NCBI GenBank assembly: GCA_964397755.1
Contig: CAYNJY010000006.1
Location: 1 to 63,145 of the forward strand
DNA from: CAYNJY01 sp964397755
Lineage (GTDB): Bacteria > Patescibacteriota > Microgenomatia > UBA10105 > UBA927
DNA: 63,145 nucleotides
Reading direction: 5' to 3'
A program made the position numbers and the translations under genes. Below the pieces are notes generated by a model that saw only the letters and a program-made list of their open reading frames with translations, was not told the origin of the DNA and searched no databases. Shown here in pieces: positions 1 to 7,943 of this stretch. Numbering within the stretch: the stretch's first letter is position 1; the number at the start of each line of letters is the position of its first letter.

Positions 1-2
1 TG

Positions 3-85
3 TGCTCTCGGGGAGACTCGAACTCCCACGCCCTTACGGGCATAGCTCCTCAAGCTATTGCGTATGCCAATTCCGCCACGAGAGC
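3..85 (-). tRNA. tRNA-Leu (anticodon GAG)
   Basis: Read on the minus strand the segment folds as a class II tRNA. The acceptor GCTCTCG pairs with CGAGAGC, the anticodon loop is TTGAGGA (anticodon GAG), a long variable arm GCCC-GTAA-GGGC is present, and the T arm is GGGAG-TTCGAGT-CTCCC. The discriminator is A. A full CCA tail is not encoded (the next bases are CA). The 3' end lies 3 bases from the window edge. Confidence 0.95.
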
Positions 86-202
86 GTGCTTGAACCGTAT
101 TTTTGCGAAGCAATTCTGTTTGGGTTTTTCCTTCGGAAATTGTATCACAGGAAAACCTCTGCGGTACATTCTCACTTGCGAAGCCATGCACCGACTGGTG
201 CG

Positions 203-276
203 TGGCTGCCGGGCTAGGATTCGAACCTAGAATAAAGGCTCCAAAGACCTCTGTGATACCGTTTCACCACCCGGCA
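203..276 (-). tRNA. tRNA-Gln (anticodon TTG)
   Basis: The acceptor TGCCGGG pairs with CCCGGCA, the anticodon loop is CTTTGGA (anticodon TTG), the T arm is CTAGG-TTCGAAT-CCTAG, the discriminator is G and CCA is encoded. The anticodon stem contains two G-U pairs. The first acceptor pair is U1-A72, the pair that bacterial GatCAB amidotransferase is known to use to recognise tRNA-Gln. This fits the gatCAB genes at 50-53.6 kb. Confidence 0.95.
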
Positions 277-330
277 CTTCGCCGGAAAAAATACGGCAGT
301 TGACTTGATTTTACTAAAAAACCCTGAAAA

Positions 331-798
331 TTAAAAGGTCACCTCTCCTGGGGTGTCTGCCTTCTTTGGAGCTTTCGTTTTCGTAGGTTTTGGTTTGGCG
401 GCTTTTGATTCTCCCGCTTTCGGTTGCTCGATTCGTTGAAGCTCAGTGTTTGGGATAAGAGCGCGGATTAGTTTGTCCAATTTGGCATTCATACTATTCA
501 ATTGTTCTACTAGACCACCTTCAGGTCGACGGTCTTCAAATCTAGGCCTATTGTAGTTTTTTCTATCGCTTCCTCGTGAATCACCATCATTTCTTTTAGT
601 TTCAAAGCAGGTACTGCAATAGATTGGCCTATCGCCGCTGGGGCGAAATGGAACTTCACAAGCCTTTCCACACTGCGTACACGTTGCGCTATGCATGGGT
701 CTATTGCCACTATCTCTGCCTCCACCACCACTACCTCGTCCACCAAATCTGCTTCTGCCTCCTGTTCCTCGCCTGCTATATTGATTATAGTCACTCAT
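331..798 (-). CDS. CxxC-x17-CxxC domain zinc-ribbon protein
   Basis: A protein of about 155 residues. It has a Gly/Arg/Ser-rich N-terminus (RGG-like repeats), then CTQC, exactly 17 residues, and CSTC. This matches the CxxC-x17-CxxC domain family, presumed to bind zinc and often seen in CPR genomes. A helical stretch (EQLNSMNAKLDKLIRALI) follows, then a Lys/Pro/Ala-rich tail ending TPGEVTF. The RGG and lysine-rich tails suggest nucleic-acid binding, which is inference; the family's function is not known. The ATG at 798 is chosen because a good promoter (TTGCTA-N17-TACAAT) ends 7 bases before it. The reading frame could begin 57 bases further upstream, but that start would lie inside the promoter. 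Confidence 0.85.
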   Translation of the reverse strand: MSDYNQYSRRGTGGRSRFGGRGSGGGGRDSGNRPMHSATCTQCGKACEVPFRPSGDRPIYCSTCFETKRNDGDSRGSDRKNYNRPRFEDRRPEGGLVEQLNSMNAKLDKLIRALIPNTELQRIEQPKAGESKAAKPKPTKTKAPKKADTPGEVTF

Positions 799-805
799 AG
801 TATCA

Positions 806-834
806 ATTGTATTCGCTTCAGGGGTTAATAGCAA
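806..834 (-). promoter_or_regulatory. Promoter of the zinc-ribbon gene, probably leaderless
   Basis: On the minus strand: TTGCTA (829-834), 17 bases, TACAAT (806-811), then 7 bases to the ATG at 798. Transcription should start at or next to the A of the ATG, and no Shine-Dalgarno sequence is visible. Confidence 0.6.
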
Positions 835-1125
835 GAAAACACGACAATCAGACACGCTCTACAACCCGACGGGTTGAGGGCGAGGCTTTGAGCTCCTTTT
901 ATCAAAATGCACGAACTTATTTTATCAAAAATCGCTGACAAATCATAGGGTCGGCGGCTACGGCGAGGAAAAGGCCCCACAAAATTGCTTTGCAATTAGC
1001 GGGGTAAAGGTTTAAGGGGAAAAGGAATCCTTCGATTTAACTCAGGACAGGTCGCCTCAGCCGCCCCCGGCTGGAGTTTACCCTGAGCGAAGTCGAGGGG
1101 CTCGCCCCGTCAACTCGGACATGGG
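835..1125. other. Spacer without a recognised gene
   Basis: This stretch of about 290 bases between the zinc-protein promoter and tRNA-Gly has no convincing ORF. It holds a palindrome CAACCCGACGGGTTG (864-878), whose 11-base core recurs at 50418-50428, and a REP-like palindrome at 1081-1100. A short hairpin CCCCGCTAAT..ATTGC..GGGG lies near 975-1005. I looked for tmRNA, RNase P and SRP signatures and saw none. A small RNA here cannot be excluded. Confidence 0.4.
1081..1100 (+). repeat. REP-like palindrome, copy 1
   Basis: CCCTGAGCGAAGTCGAGGGG is an imperfect palindrome of the form CCCTGAG...CGA(A)GGG. It is related to copies at 30746-30763, 35431-35455 and 62826-62869. This copy lies in a spacer next to the short hairpin GGGGCTCGCCCC. 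Confidence 0.6.
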
Positions 1126-1197
1126 AGCGGCGGACGGGAATTGAACCCGCTACCTTCTCCTTGGCAAGGAGACATTCTACCGGTGAACTACCGCCGC
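1126..1197 (-). tRNA. tRNA-Gly (anticodon GCC)
   Basis: The acceptor GCGGCGG pairs with CCGCCGC, the anticodon stem-loop is TCTCC-TTGCCAA-GGAGA (anticodon GCC), and the T arm is GCGGG-TTCAATT-CCCGT. The discriminator is T and CCA is not encoded (CCC follows). Confidence 0.95.
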
Positions 1198-1508
1198 TTC
1201 TCGCTTACGCTCGAAGTAAAGTTGCTAATCAATCCCTGTTTCCTTTTTTGATTCATGTCTTTATGACCACCTCACGCTTTCTTGCCATACCCCAACTTTG
1301 AAGAGTTTCATAGTATACCAAATTAACCGGCAACCTTCCTTTTGTAAATGTTGATAATCCATTCTTGTGTTCCCCTATTCTTCTTGTAAGATTATTTGTT
1401 ATACCAGTTTAAAATGTTCCGTCCGCGCAAGCCAAAATATAAACATATACAGCCATAAACAATATCCACTCGTTGTAAAAGTGGCTTGCTTCGAACGTAC
1501 GTGAGAAG
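1198..1508. other. Spacer, nothing recognised
   Basis: These 311 bases between tRNA-Gly and tRNA-Phe are AT-richer than the flanks. I see no ORF with coding character, no tRNA and no strong hairpin apart from a weak CTTCTCG/CGAAG fold at the left edge. Confidence 0.4.
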
Positions 1509-1581
1509 TGCCGAGACTAGGAGTTGCACCCAGATAACGTGTTTTTCAGACACGCGCCTTGACTACCTCGGCCATCTCGGC
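1509..1581 (-). tRNA. tRNA-Phe (anticodon GAA) with unusual T-loop
   Basis: The acceptor GCCGAGA pairs with TCTCGGC, the D arm is GCC-GAGGTAGTCAA-GGC, and the anticodon stem-loop is CGTGT-CTGAAAA-ACACG (anticodon GAA). The T stem is CTGGG/CCTAG. The T-loop reads TGCAACT instead of TTCAACT, so the base at position 55 (normally pseudouridine) is G. The discriminator is A and CCA is not encoded. All stems are intact, so this does not look like a decayed gene. Confidence 0.9.
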
Positions 1582-1621
1582 AGATTCGACGCTAGAACGG
1601 ATCTCAAGGTAAAGGAATGAA

Positions 1622-1698
1622 TGGTGGCCGCTGAGGGCCTCGAACCCCCGACCTTTGCGATGTAAACGCAACGCTCTAGCCAGCTGAGCTAAGCGGCC
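1622..1698 (-). tRNA. tRNA-Val (anticodon TAC)
   Basis: The acceptor GGCCGCT pairs with AGCGGCC, the anticodon stem-loop is TTGCG-TTTACAT-CGCAA (anticodon TAC), the T arm is GGGGG-TTCGAGG-CCCTC, the discriminator is A and CCA is encoded. Only 40 bases separate it from tRNA-Phe on the same strand, so the two are probably cotranscribed. Confidence 0.95.
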
Positions 1699-1706
1699 GT
1701 TCTTGT

Positions 1707-1736
1707 ATTGTACTAAACATGGGCTTCCGGAGACAA
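1707..1736 (-). promoter_or_regulatory. Promoter of tRNA-Val/tRNA-Phe
   Basis: On the minus strand TTGTCT (1731-1736), 18 bases, TACAAT (1707-1712), then 8 bases to the first base of tRNA-Val. Confidence 0.5.
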
Positions 1737-1784
1737 TACCTCTGGAGAGGTCAGCGTGGTCAAGGTCTGATCCTGATTTGGGAG

Positions 1785-3119
1785 CTACTTTCGTTTGACC
1801 GTAAAGGATTTCGGGTAGTAGAGGAACACCGCCGGCGCGTCGTCAACGAGGCGGCGCTGAAATTCCGCGTAAATAGCCTTCCGCTTCTCACTGTCAAGCT
1901 CTCGGCGGCCATCCTCAAGGAGCTTATCAACGCGCGTGTTCACGTAGCCGGTGATGTTGGTTTGTTTCTGTGTGGAATGCCAAAACGGGTACTGGTCAGG
2001 ATCGGGTGGTAGATCCAGCGCGGCAAGAAGTACCTGGTACTCAGACGGAATAGTATTTTCAACTTTCACTTCTGTGTTGATTCCGAGACCTTTCCAGCTC
2101 GCTGCAATGAGTTGTGCAACATCAAGATAGCGAGCAAACGTGGTAATGGTGAGTGTCGTTGAGGGGAGATCGACTTTTACTTGCGACAGCAGTTTTTTTG
2201 ACTGACTTTGGTTATAGTCATAACGCTTCAGTCGATCGCTATACGCCCAGGACTTTTTGCTTATCGGTGATGTGGCGCGTTCGTACGGAAGTTCTGGAAC
2301 GGCATACGCGAGTGCCTGCCGCACGGATTTTTCTTTGAAGAGTGGCAGCATCTGGTTAAAAAAGAGGCTTACCACTCTCTGGTACATTACTTCCTCGGTG
2401 ACACGCTCCATAGGCAAGTGTGTAAGCAAGCTCTGTTTGCTGTCGGTCTCCAAGATGTTAATTTCTCCCAGTCGAAAGCCATCCGCGGCCAAGGCCTCGG
2501 TACGGTAGAAACGGAACTCTTTTTGATGGAGTGATGATTGAACAACTGGAACGAGTTTGAGATACGAAACACGGTCTCCTTTCAGCGTGATTTTTTGTAC
2601 ACTATACGGTCCGATGCCCCGGAGCCCAGAGAGAAAAATAGGTTTGCTCAGCAGTACCGGGAGTGGAGCGTATGGAGCTTCAAGCTCAAAGCGGAGTGTG
2701 CGCGCATCGAGTACGGTAGTCCTGACGTTTTGAATACGGTAGTTGATGTCGTTGGCCTCAACCCGATTGCCCTTATGCCACACGTATGAGCTGCCAATGT
2801 GGAACGTGAACACGCGTCCACTCTCCGTTGCCTCCCACGATGTAGCAAGATGAGGCCGTGGCACACCGCTTTCGTCCAGCATGGTGAGACCAGCACTCAG
2901 GAGCGTTTGGATTTGAGCAGGAAGGCTTGACGGGGTAAATTCTCCAACTATTCCTATTCGGTCAACGGGTGCAAAAAAACTCTCTATGACTGGGAACAGA
3001 CGCCAGAAAACGAAAGAGATGAGTACGCCAGTCGTAAATCCGGCCAGAAAAAGCTTTGTGTATTTCTGTGACAACTCTTTGAAGATAAGAAGTACAAGAC
3101 GGGCACGGCGATTGAACAT
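1785..3119 (-). CDS. ABC-type peptide substrate-binding protein, family 5 (membrane-anchored)
   Basis: The 444-residue protein resembles extracellular solute-binding proteins of family 5 (DppA/OppA type). Residues about 22-50 form one hydrophobic segment that acts as a signal-anchor, and there is no lipobox cysteine. The family pattern runs through the rest: an N-terminal lobe with LTMLDESGVPRPHLATSWEA and a later stretch PPDPDQYPFWHSTQ, typical of the ligand-binding cleft. It is shorter than the usual 500-550 residues. No permease or ATPase gene is adjacent, so the partner transporter, if any, lies elsewhere. It is the last gene of the uvrB-to-secG run and follows secG by 10 bases. The ligand is not predictable; peptides are the family norm. 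Confidence 0.8.
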   Translation of the reverse strand: MFNRRARLVLLIFKELSQKYTKLFLAGFTTGVLISFVFWRLFPVIESFFAPVDRIGIVGEFTPSSLPAQIQTLLSAGLTMLDESGVPRPHLATSWEATESGRVFTFHIGSSYVWHKGNRVEANDINYRIQNVRTTVLDARTLRFELEAPYAPLPVLLSKPIFLSGLRGIGPYSVQKITLKGDRVSYLKLVPVVQSSLHQKEFRFYRTEALAADGFRLGEINILETDSKQSLLTHLPMERVTEEVMYQRVVSLFFNQMLPLFKEKSVRQALAYAVPELPYERATSPISKKSWAYSDRLKRYDYNQSQSKKLLSQVKVDLPSTTLTITTFARYLDVAQLIAASWKGLGINTEVKVENTIPSEYQVLLAALDLPPDPDQYPFWHSTQKQTNITGYVNTRVDKLLEDGRRELDSEKRKAIYAEFQRRLVDDAPAVFLYYPKSFTVKRK

Positions 3120-3129
3120 ACGCGTGAAA

Positions 3130-3345
3130 CTACGGTATCAACACGTTGGCTATAGACGTTGCGAGAAAGAGGATTGCAAGCACGATCGTTGCGCCAAATA
3201 CCGCGCGCTCCGCTCCTCTCTTTGTCCGATAGTGTGTGAAGTCTCCGAACCCACTCCCCAACCCACCTTTGCTTCTCTGAAGGAGGATGAGCAAGGAGAG
3301 AAGAAGAGCTATGGCGATATGGAGAATGAGAATTATTCCCTTCAT
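3130..3345 (-). CDS. secG: Protein translocase subunit SecG
   Basis: The 71-residue protein has two transmembrane helices (about 3-21 and 49-69) flanking the conserved cytoplasmic loop LLQRSKGGLGSGFGD, which is diagnostic for SecG. This subunit assists SecYEG-mediated export across the cytoplasmic membrane. The start overlaps the yvcK stop by 4 bases (ATGA), so translation is coupled. The length is normal for the family. Confidence 0.93.
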   Translation of the reverse strand: MKGIILILHIAIALLLSLLILLQRSKGGLGSGFGDFTHYRTKRGAERAVFGATIVLAILFLATSIANVLIP

Positions 3346-4364
3346 GGTTGGCCTCTTTTTGTCAGAATCCGTACGAGCGCTGACGCGAGTGTACTACTCT
3401 CGTGGCGAATAAGACTGCGGACCAGACGGTCACTTTGAGCTTTTTGATAGATCGAGCGGGATGCGAGATCTGATCGAACGACATGGTAGTAGGCTACTTT
3501 TGGAAGATCGTCAAGCACCGGATGCTCCTGATGCTTCTCGTAATGGGCAAGTGCTTTTGGCGGCAGCTTGGAATTATTCACAAGAACAACGTCAATAGAT
3601 TTTCCGAGGTAACGCTCAAGGACAGCGACATGAGCACGTGCGCTGAATCCGAGCGTCTGACCGTACTTCGTCATGAGATTCATGACATACACAACAGTTG
3701 CCCTCGTTTGCTTAAGTGACTCCGGTATTCCGTGGACGAGAAGATTTGGTATGACGCTCGTGTATAAGTCTCCTGGACCCAAAACGACCATATGGGCGTT
3801 CTTAATCGCCCGTAGTGCGTAGGGGTTAGGCTGAGCTTCGGGACGGAGATAGACTCGCTTTATGCGCAGCGTCCCCTCGTGCGATGGTTCATCGATTAGG
3901 TGCTCCTCTCTTAACACACGACCGTCCTCATACTCGGCAAACAGATTAGTACCAGTGAAAGAGACCGGTATGACAGCCCCCTTGATTCGAAGCACTTTGC
4001 CAGTTTGGGAAATAGCTTCTTTTTGTGACCCTAGGATGTCTGCAAGGGCCGCCATGAATAAGTTGCCGAAAGTCATCCCAGAGATACCTTTTCCCTTTTC
4101 GAACCGGTACATAAAGAGCCGCCTCAGAAGCCCCACATCGCCATTTTCATCGGCGAGCGCAACGAAGCACTGACGGATATCAGACGTTGGAAGTAGGCCG
4201 AATTCGTCTCTGATCCTTTTATTACTTCCCCCAGAATCAGCCATGGTCACGATAGAAGACAGGCGGTATGGGTAGTGCTTTAACCCCCGGAGCACAACAA
4301 ATGTCCCTGTCCCGCCACCAATGCAGACGATCGAAGGCCTCATTGTATCGTTTTGTTGATTCAT
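3342..4364 (-). CDS. YvcK/CofD-like gluconeogenesis factor
   Basis: The 340-residue protein belongs to the YvcK (GlmR) family. It opens with SIVCIGGGTGTFVVLRGLK, the nucleotide-sugar binding glycine motif, followed by ADSGGSNKRIRDEFG and later PGDLYTSVIPNLL, all family signatures. In Bacillus, YvcK binds UDP-GlcNAc, is needed for growth on gluconeogenic carbon sources, and influences cell-wall precursor synthesis. That role would fit the gluconeogenic operon at 15-23 kb. The start may be the ATG at 4364 or the second ATG at 4343; no clear ribosome binding site decides between them. It sits 9 bases after the holin-like gene. Confidence 0.88.
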   Translation of the reverse strand: MNQQNDTMRPSIVCIGGGTGTFVVLRGLKHYPYRLSSIVTMADSGGSNKRIRDEFGLLPTSDIRQCFVALADENGDVGLLRRLFMYRFEKGKGISGMTFGNLFMAALADILGSQKEAISQTGKVLRIKGAVIPVSFTGTNLFAEYEDGRVLREEHLIDEPSHEGTLRIKRVYLRPEAQPNPYALRAIKNAHMVVLGPGDLYTSVIPNLLVHGIPESLKQTRATVVYVMNLMTKYGQTLGFSARAHVAVLERYLGKSIDVVLVNNSKLPPKALAHYEKHQEHPVLDDLPKVAYYHVVRSDLASRSIYQKAQSDRLVRSLIRHESSTLASALVRILTKRGQP

Positions 4365-4373
4365 GTAGGGTAG

Positions 4374-4814
4374 TTAACTATCAGTCAACGAGCGGAGTGC
4401 ATCGAGCATAAACGTCATGGTAAGGGACGTCGCGATAAGTGAGAGCATGTAGGAAAAGTGTATCGGAGGAAGAACAAACCCTGCCCAACGTGTTTCGGGG
4501 AATAACCATGGGCGTATCTGGACGGATGGTACTAACATTGTCAGCATGTAGATGACAATAACGTTTACAATCCAGGAGCCGAGACCAAAGGTGAGAAGAT
4601 TGATTGGTATAAAGAGGATTTTTAAAATCGGCTTGGCTATAAGCGACAACATACTGAGTGTGAATCCCGCCCAGAGAACTGTTTGCCACGATCCCTGTAT
4701 AACGAACGGCGGAAAAACTTGGCTGAGAAACCATACGCTGACGACATGAAACATGAATACGCGAAGGATGTATCTCACCTCGACGATGGTAACAGAAGGA
4801 ATAGGCATGGTCAA
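4374..4814 (-). CDS. Phage-holin-like family membrane protein (PF04020 type)
   Basis: The 146-residue integral membrane protein has about four hydrophobic helices and the family feature LIAKPILKILFIPINLLTFG (Lys-Pro-Ile-Leu then Pro-Ile-Asn-Leu-Leu-Thr-Phe-Gly). Such proteins are annotated 'mycobacterial 4 TMS phage holin' or YvlD-like. They are common in bacteria with no phage context, and their function is unknown. The start overlaps the uvrC stop by 4 bases. Nothing around it is phage-like, so it should not be read as prophage evidence. Confidence 0.8.
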   Translation of the reverse strand: MTMPIPSVTIVEVRYILRVFMFHVVSVWFLSQVFPPFVIQGSWQTVLWAGFTLSMLSLIAKPILKILFIPINLLTFGLGSWIVNVIVIYMLTMLVPSVQIRPWLFPETRWAGFVLPPIHFSYMLSLIATSLTMTFMLDALRSLTDS

Positions 4815-6157
4815 ACGACGCGGAGAAGCTCACCCACCTCATTGTTTCGGAGGTGTCGGTGATAACGGATGGCGAAGCGGTGCGCCTCGTCGCGGATCCG
4901 CCGTAGAAGTGAAAGAGCCGGGCGATCGAGGTCAAGCCGAATTGTTTTCGTCCCTCCCTCCTCTGAGAAAACGACAATCTCTTCCAGGCGTTTCGCAAGG
5001 CCGATGATGGGAAGAGATAGAGAAGCCTGATCAAGTGTCCTTCTGGCGCCAGACAATTGCGGCTTCCCGCCATCAACCAGGATTAGATCAGGCATCGGCC
5101 ACTCGTGATGTGAGAGTCGCCTCTCAAGAACTTGCTGAAGCATGGCGACATCGTTTGAACGCGAATCACCGCGAATTCTGAAACGTCGGTACTGCGACGT
5201 ATCAATTACTCCATCGACAAGCACGCTCATCGAACCGGTGGCGTAGTGTCCGAGGATAGTGGAGACATCAAAACACTCAATGCGCCGAAGGTGAACAGGA
5301 GCCTTTATATATGGTTTGAGGACCATAGAGAGATCGTCCCGTTCTGTTTCTGAGGCATCGTAGAGCGTGGTGTCCCGTGATAGGTAGACCATAGGGTCAT
5401 AATGTTTTGAAAGAAGCGAGTCGAGTGCACGAATACGGTTTCGGACTTCAAGGGCGGCTTCATATTCCTGCTTTCGGGCATGAGCGTTCATTTCACGCTC
5501 AAGGAGCCTACGCACGGAAGCTAGCTTTCCACCCAGAATGTCTCTGACGCGATAGATGTTGTGACGGTACGTGCGAACGAGGCCCTGTCGGGCGCTATTA
5601 TGCGGAAGTTTTGCGATATAGGAGGGACACGGCGAGCACAGACCAACGTGCGTGTAGAAACATGGGAGCCCACTAATCCGTTTCTGCGTGCAAAATGGGA
5701 TGATTCGGCGGATAGACCGAAGGAGCATGCGAAGCATTCTTCCTGACTGGAATGGTCCGAAGACTGCATCGTGTTTTTTACCATCGTTTTTTGCAAGGTC
5801 TGTTTTTCTCATCGTGAGAATACGCGGCAGTTCTTCAGAAATCGTGAGGAGCGCGTAGAGCGGACTCTTATCATCTTTCGCAACCGTATTATATTTCGGT
5901 TGGTACCTATGTATGAGTGCTGTTTCTAACAAAATAGCGTCAACCTCGCTTGTCGTTTGTATCGTTTCCGTAGATACTATGTGTGAAATCATGATGCGAA
6001 TTTTTGAAGTGAGATCGTCCCGTTTATACGCGTACGTTCGAATGCGATGACGTAAGTTTCGCGCTTTGCCGATGTATAATATCGTCTTATCGCGAGCGCG
6101 AAATACGTAAACCCCGGGGTTTTGAGGAATTCTTGAAATATCAACTCCTAGAGTCAT
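4811..6157 (-). CDS. uvrC: Excinuclease ABC subunit C, lacking the C-terminal HhH domain
   Basis: The 448-residue UvrC makes both incisions of nucleotide excision repair. An N-terminal GIY-YIG nuclease (GVYVFRARDKTILYIGKARN, about 15-35) is followed by four cysteines (C156, C166, C174, C177) that match the known Fe-S ligands. A UVR helix pair lies near 217-245, and the RNase H-like endonuclease has CFDVSTILG and LILVDGGKPQL. The protein stops just after RRIRDEAHRFA, so the tandem helix-hairpin-helix domain of the usual 600-residue protein is absent. The ATG at 6157 overlaps the upstream stop (ATGA); an in-frame extension of 13 residues lacks family similarity. The stop overlaps the next gene by 4 bases, so the short form looks native rather than frameshifted. 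Confidence 0.93.
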   Translation of the reverse strand: MTLGVDISRIPQNPGVYVFRARDKTILYIGKARNLRHRIRTYAYKRDDLTSKIRIMISHIVSTETIQTTSEVDAILLETALIHRYQPKYNTVAKDDKSPLYALLTISEELPRILTMRKTDLAKNDGKKHDAVFGPFQSGRMLRMLLRSIRRIIPFCTQKRISGLPCFYTHVGLCSPCPSYIAKLPHNSARQGLVRTYRHNIYRVRDILGGKLASVRRLLEREMNAHARKQEYEAALEVRNRIRALDSLLSKHYDPMVYLSRDTTLYDASETERDDLSMVLKPYIKAPVHLRRIECFDVSTILGHYATGSMSVLVDGVIDTSQYRRFRIRGDSRSNDVAMLQQVLERRLSHHEWPMPDLILVDGGKPQLSGARRTLDQASLSLPIIGLAKRLEEIVVFSEEGGTKTIRLDLDRPALSLLRRIRDEAHRFAIRYHRHLRNNEVGELLRVV

Positions 6158-7935
6158 ATGCGACGAATGCGAATCACAAGAAGCAATCCAGTCCAAACAA
6201 TCAACGCAAGTAGCACTGGCAAGATGTAAAAGAGGAGAGTCGGCCGAAGCACAATGGTATGTTGGTATGTCTTTCCGTTCACGTTTACGCGGACTTCGCC
6301 ATTTCCTTTTTTCAGCGAGGGAAACGTCGACGTTTGAATTGCTACGTCAATTGCTCCGTATGGGGGCAGAACGTCTACCGTTGCATTTTTTAGGATTGAA
6401 AACGGAGAGCCTTCGACGCGTACGGTAACCGGTGCTATGCTTACAGAACCAGTATTCTCAATTCTCACAATTCCTTTAAGTACGCCTCCGGCATCTACGG
6501 CGTCGGGGAGCCTAAATGTTGCAACCAAAGCTTCCTCTCTCTGCTTTGGAACGGCGGAGAGAAACGAAACCTCTATATCTTTTGTCTGTTTTTCGCCCCT
6601 GTTGTAAAACCCCGCGGGATACGGTGTCTGGCTATCTATCCCGTGAATCGCAAACACTATGTGATTAAAATCTAGCTTATCAAAATAGTTTACTCCGCCG
6701 GTTGTGTTTCCCCACGTCGGATCAACAGGAATCCATCTCTTTGATTCACGATCAAAGTATTCTGGCCATGCGTGCAGAACATCAGTAACGAGCGAGAGGG
6801 GACGAAGCTTTGTGTTCGTGGTATGGGCATAACCGACAAGCTCCCGCGCTGGAATTCCCGCGGCGCGCGCGATTGCGATGAAAAGATCGGTAAACTCCAT
6901 ACATACCGCCGCCTTTGGTTGTTTGAGTGCCTCCGATGCTCCCTTACGAGTAGGATTTTCATTAATGCGCGAGTAGTCGTAAGAAAGCGTGTTGACAACA
7001 TACGCGTAAATCTCCCGTGGCGTTTTGAATTGTTTTGCAATTTCAACGATTGCTGGATCGTTTGTATTCCAAAACGCTGTCGGCGCAAGGTACGGGGAAA
7101 AATCGCTTGGGAGCTTTGGAGAATCGAGTCGAGGCTCAAGATACGTTTCCACGAAGATGTCTGCAACGACGTCTATCGTTTGTGTCGGCTGAAGCAGATA
7201 TCGTGCGATCCAATTCCCATCGGTGTCGACGTACACGGTCTGCGGCTTGGGGGACAAGTTCTCAATCGTAACCTTCTGGTATGTCGTATCCGGAGGCAGA
7301 GCGATTTCCGCTGTACGTGCAGAAAACGATGGGTTTACCAAAAAATAGGAGAGAGCAAGATCAAACACCTGCCTGCTCCCATAGGCCGCAGAGATTCCTC
7401 CTTTAGTCATTTGCTCCCTGGTCCACGTTCGCCCGAGCGCTGGTGGCGGCGTCAGATACGCGTTCGGACCAAAAGAGGGAGGCACTTGGAGCGTTGCGTT
7501 ATAATCGCCAATGTCGGTATCCTCGCGAACTCCGGGGATAGTGATCTCCCAGATTGCACCATTTCGGATCGCAATTTCGCTATTTTCAAACCGGAGGGTA
7601 AAGCGAAGCTTTTTTCCTATACCGACAACGTGCTCGTTGAATGTAAGGAGTATTTCTGTTCGACCATCTTTTACCGTTACCGTAGGTGTCAGAACCCCAG
7701 CTCCGTCTGAAGCAATAACATTTTTGATTTTGTCGCTGTCGAGGATAACAGAATACTTCTGTGGATAGATATTCGTCAGTTTGTTCGTCAGGATTACTTC
7801 TTGGGTAACAATGGTTGTTCCCGTTGGCGAAACCGCGTACGCGACATCGTAATCCGCCTGAAACTCGCCGGAAGCTTCCAGATGGGAAAGAGGAAGAAGG
7901 AGGTAGAGAAGGATACAAAGAAGCGCGCGGCGCAT
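6154..7935 (-). CDS. Secreted, membrane-anchored transglutaminase-like protein
   Basis: The 593-residue protein has a signal peptide (residues 1-22, ending LEASG), a beta-rich extracellular region, a transglutaminase-like core and a C-terminal transmembrane helix (about 566-589) followed by RIRRI. The catalytic triad of the papain-like transglutaminase core is visible: Cys in AAVCMEFTDLF, His in LHAWPEYF, Asp in WIPVDPTWG. Many such bacterial domains act as cysteine proteases or amidases rather than cross-linkers, so the substrate is unknown. It sits inside the uvr operon, 8 bases after uvrA and overlapping uvrC by 4. I infer cotranscription but not functional coupling to repair. Confidence 0.85.
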   Translation of the reverse strand: MRRALLCILLYLLLPLSHLEASGEFQADYDVAYAVSPTGTTIVTQEVILTNKLTNIYPQKYSVILDSDKIKNVIASDGAGVLTPTVTVKDGRTEILLTFNEHVVGIGKKLRFTLRFENSEIAIRNGAIWEITIPGVREDTDIGDYNATLQVPPSFGPNAYLTPPPALGRTWTREQMTKGGISAAYGSRQVFDLALSYFLVNPSFSARTAEIALPPDTTYQKVTIENLSPKPQTVYVDTDGNWIARYLLQPTQTIDVVADIFVETYLEPRLDSPKLPSDFSPYLAPTAFWNTNDPAIVEIAKQFKTPREIYAYVVNTLSYDYSRINENPTRKGASEALKQPKAAVCMEFTDLFIAIARAAGIPARELVGYAHTTNTKLRPLSLVTDVLHAWPEYFDRESKRWIPVDPTWGNTTGGVNYFDKLDFNHIVFAIHGIDSQTPYPAGFYNRGEKQTKDIEVSFLSAVPKQREEALVATFRLPDAVDAGGVLKGIVRIENTGSVSIAPVTVRVEGSPFSILKNATVDVLPPYGAIDVAIQTSTFPSLKKGNGEVRVNVNGKTYQHTIVLRPTLLFYILPVLLALIVWTGLLLVIRIRRI

Positions 7936-7943
7936 GATAAGGT

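Noticed and set aside
36..303. Small plus-strand ORFs over the tRNA-Leu and tRNA-Gln genes
   Set aside because: They run antisense through two clear tRNA genes and have no protein-like features.
4374..4814. Prophage inferred from the holin-like gene
   Set aside because: The PF04020-type protein is common outside phages, and there are no phage structural, integrase or lysis genes around it.
4811..4814. Frameshift or recoding that truncates uvrC
   Set aside because: The stop overlaps the next start in the ATGA arrangement used throughout the operon, and no HhH-like sequence is seen in the other frames downstream.
6772..7710. Plus-strand ORF of 312 codons
   Set aside because: It lies wholly opposite the transglutaminase-like gene, which has a signal peptide, catalytic triad and coupled neighbours. 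The antisense product is Arg/Cys-rich with no recognisable domain.
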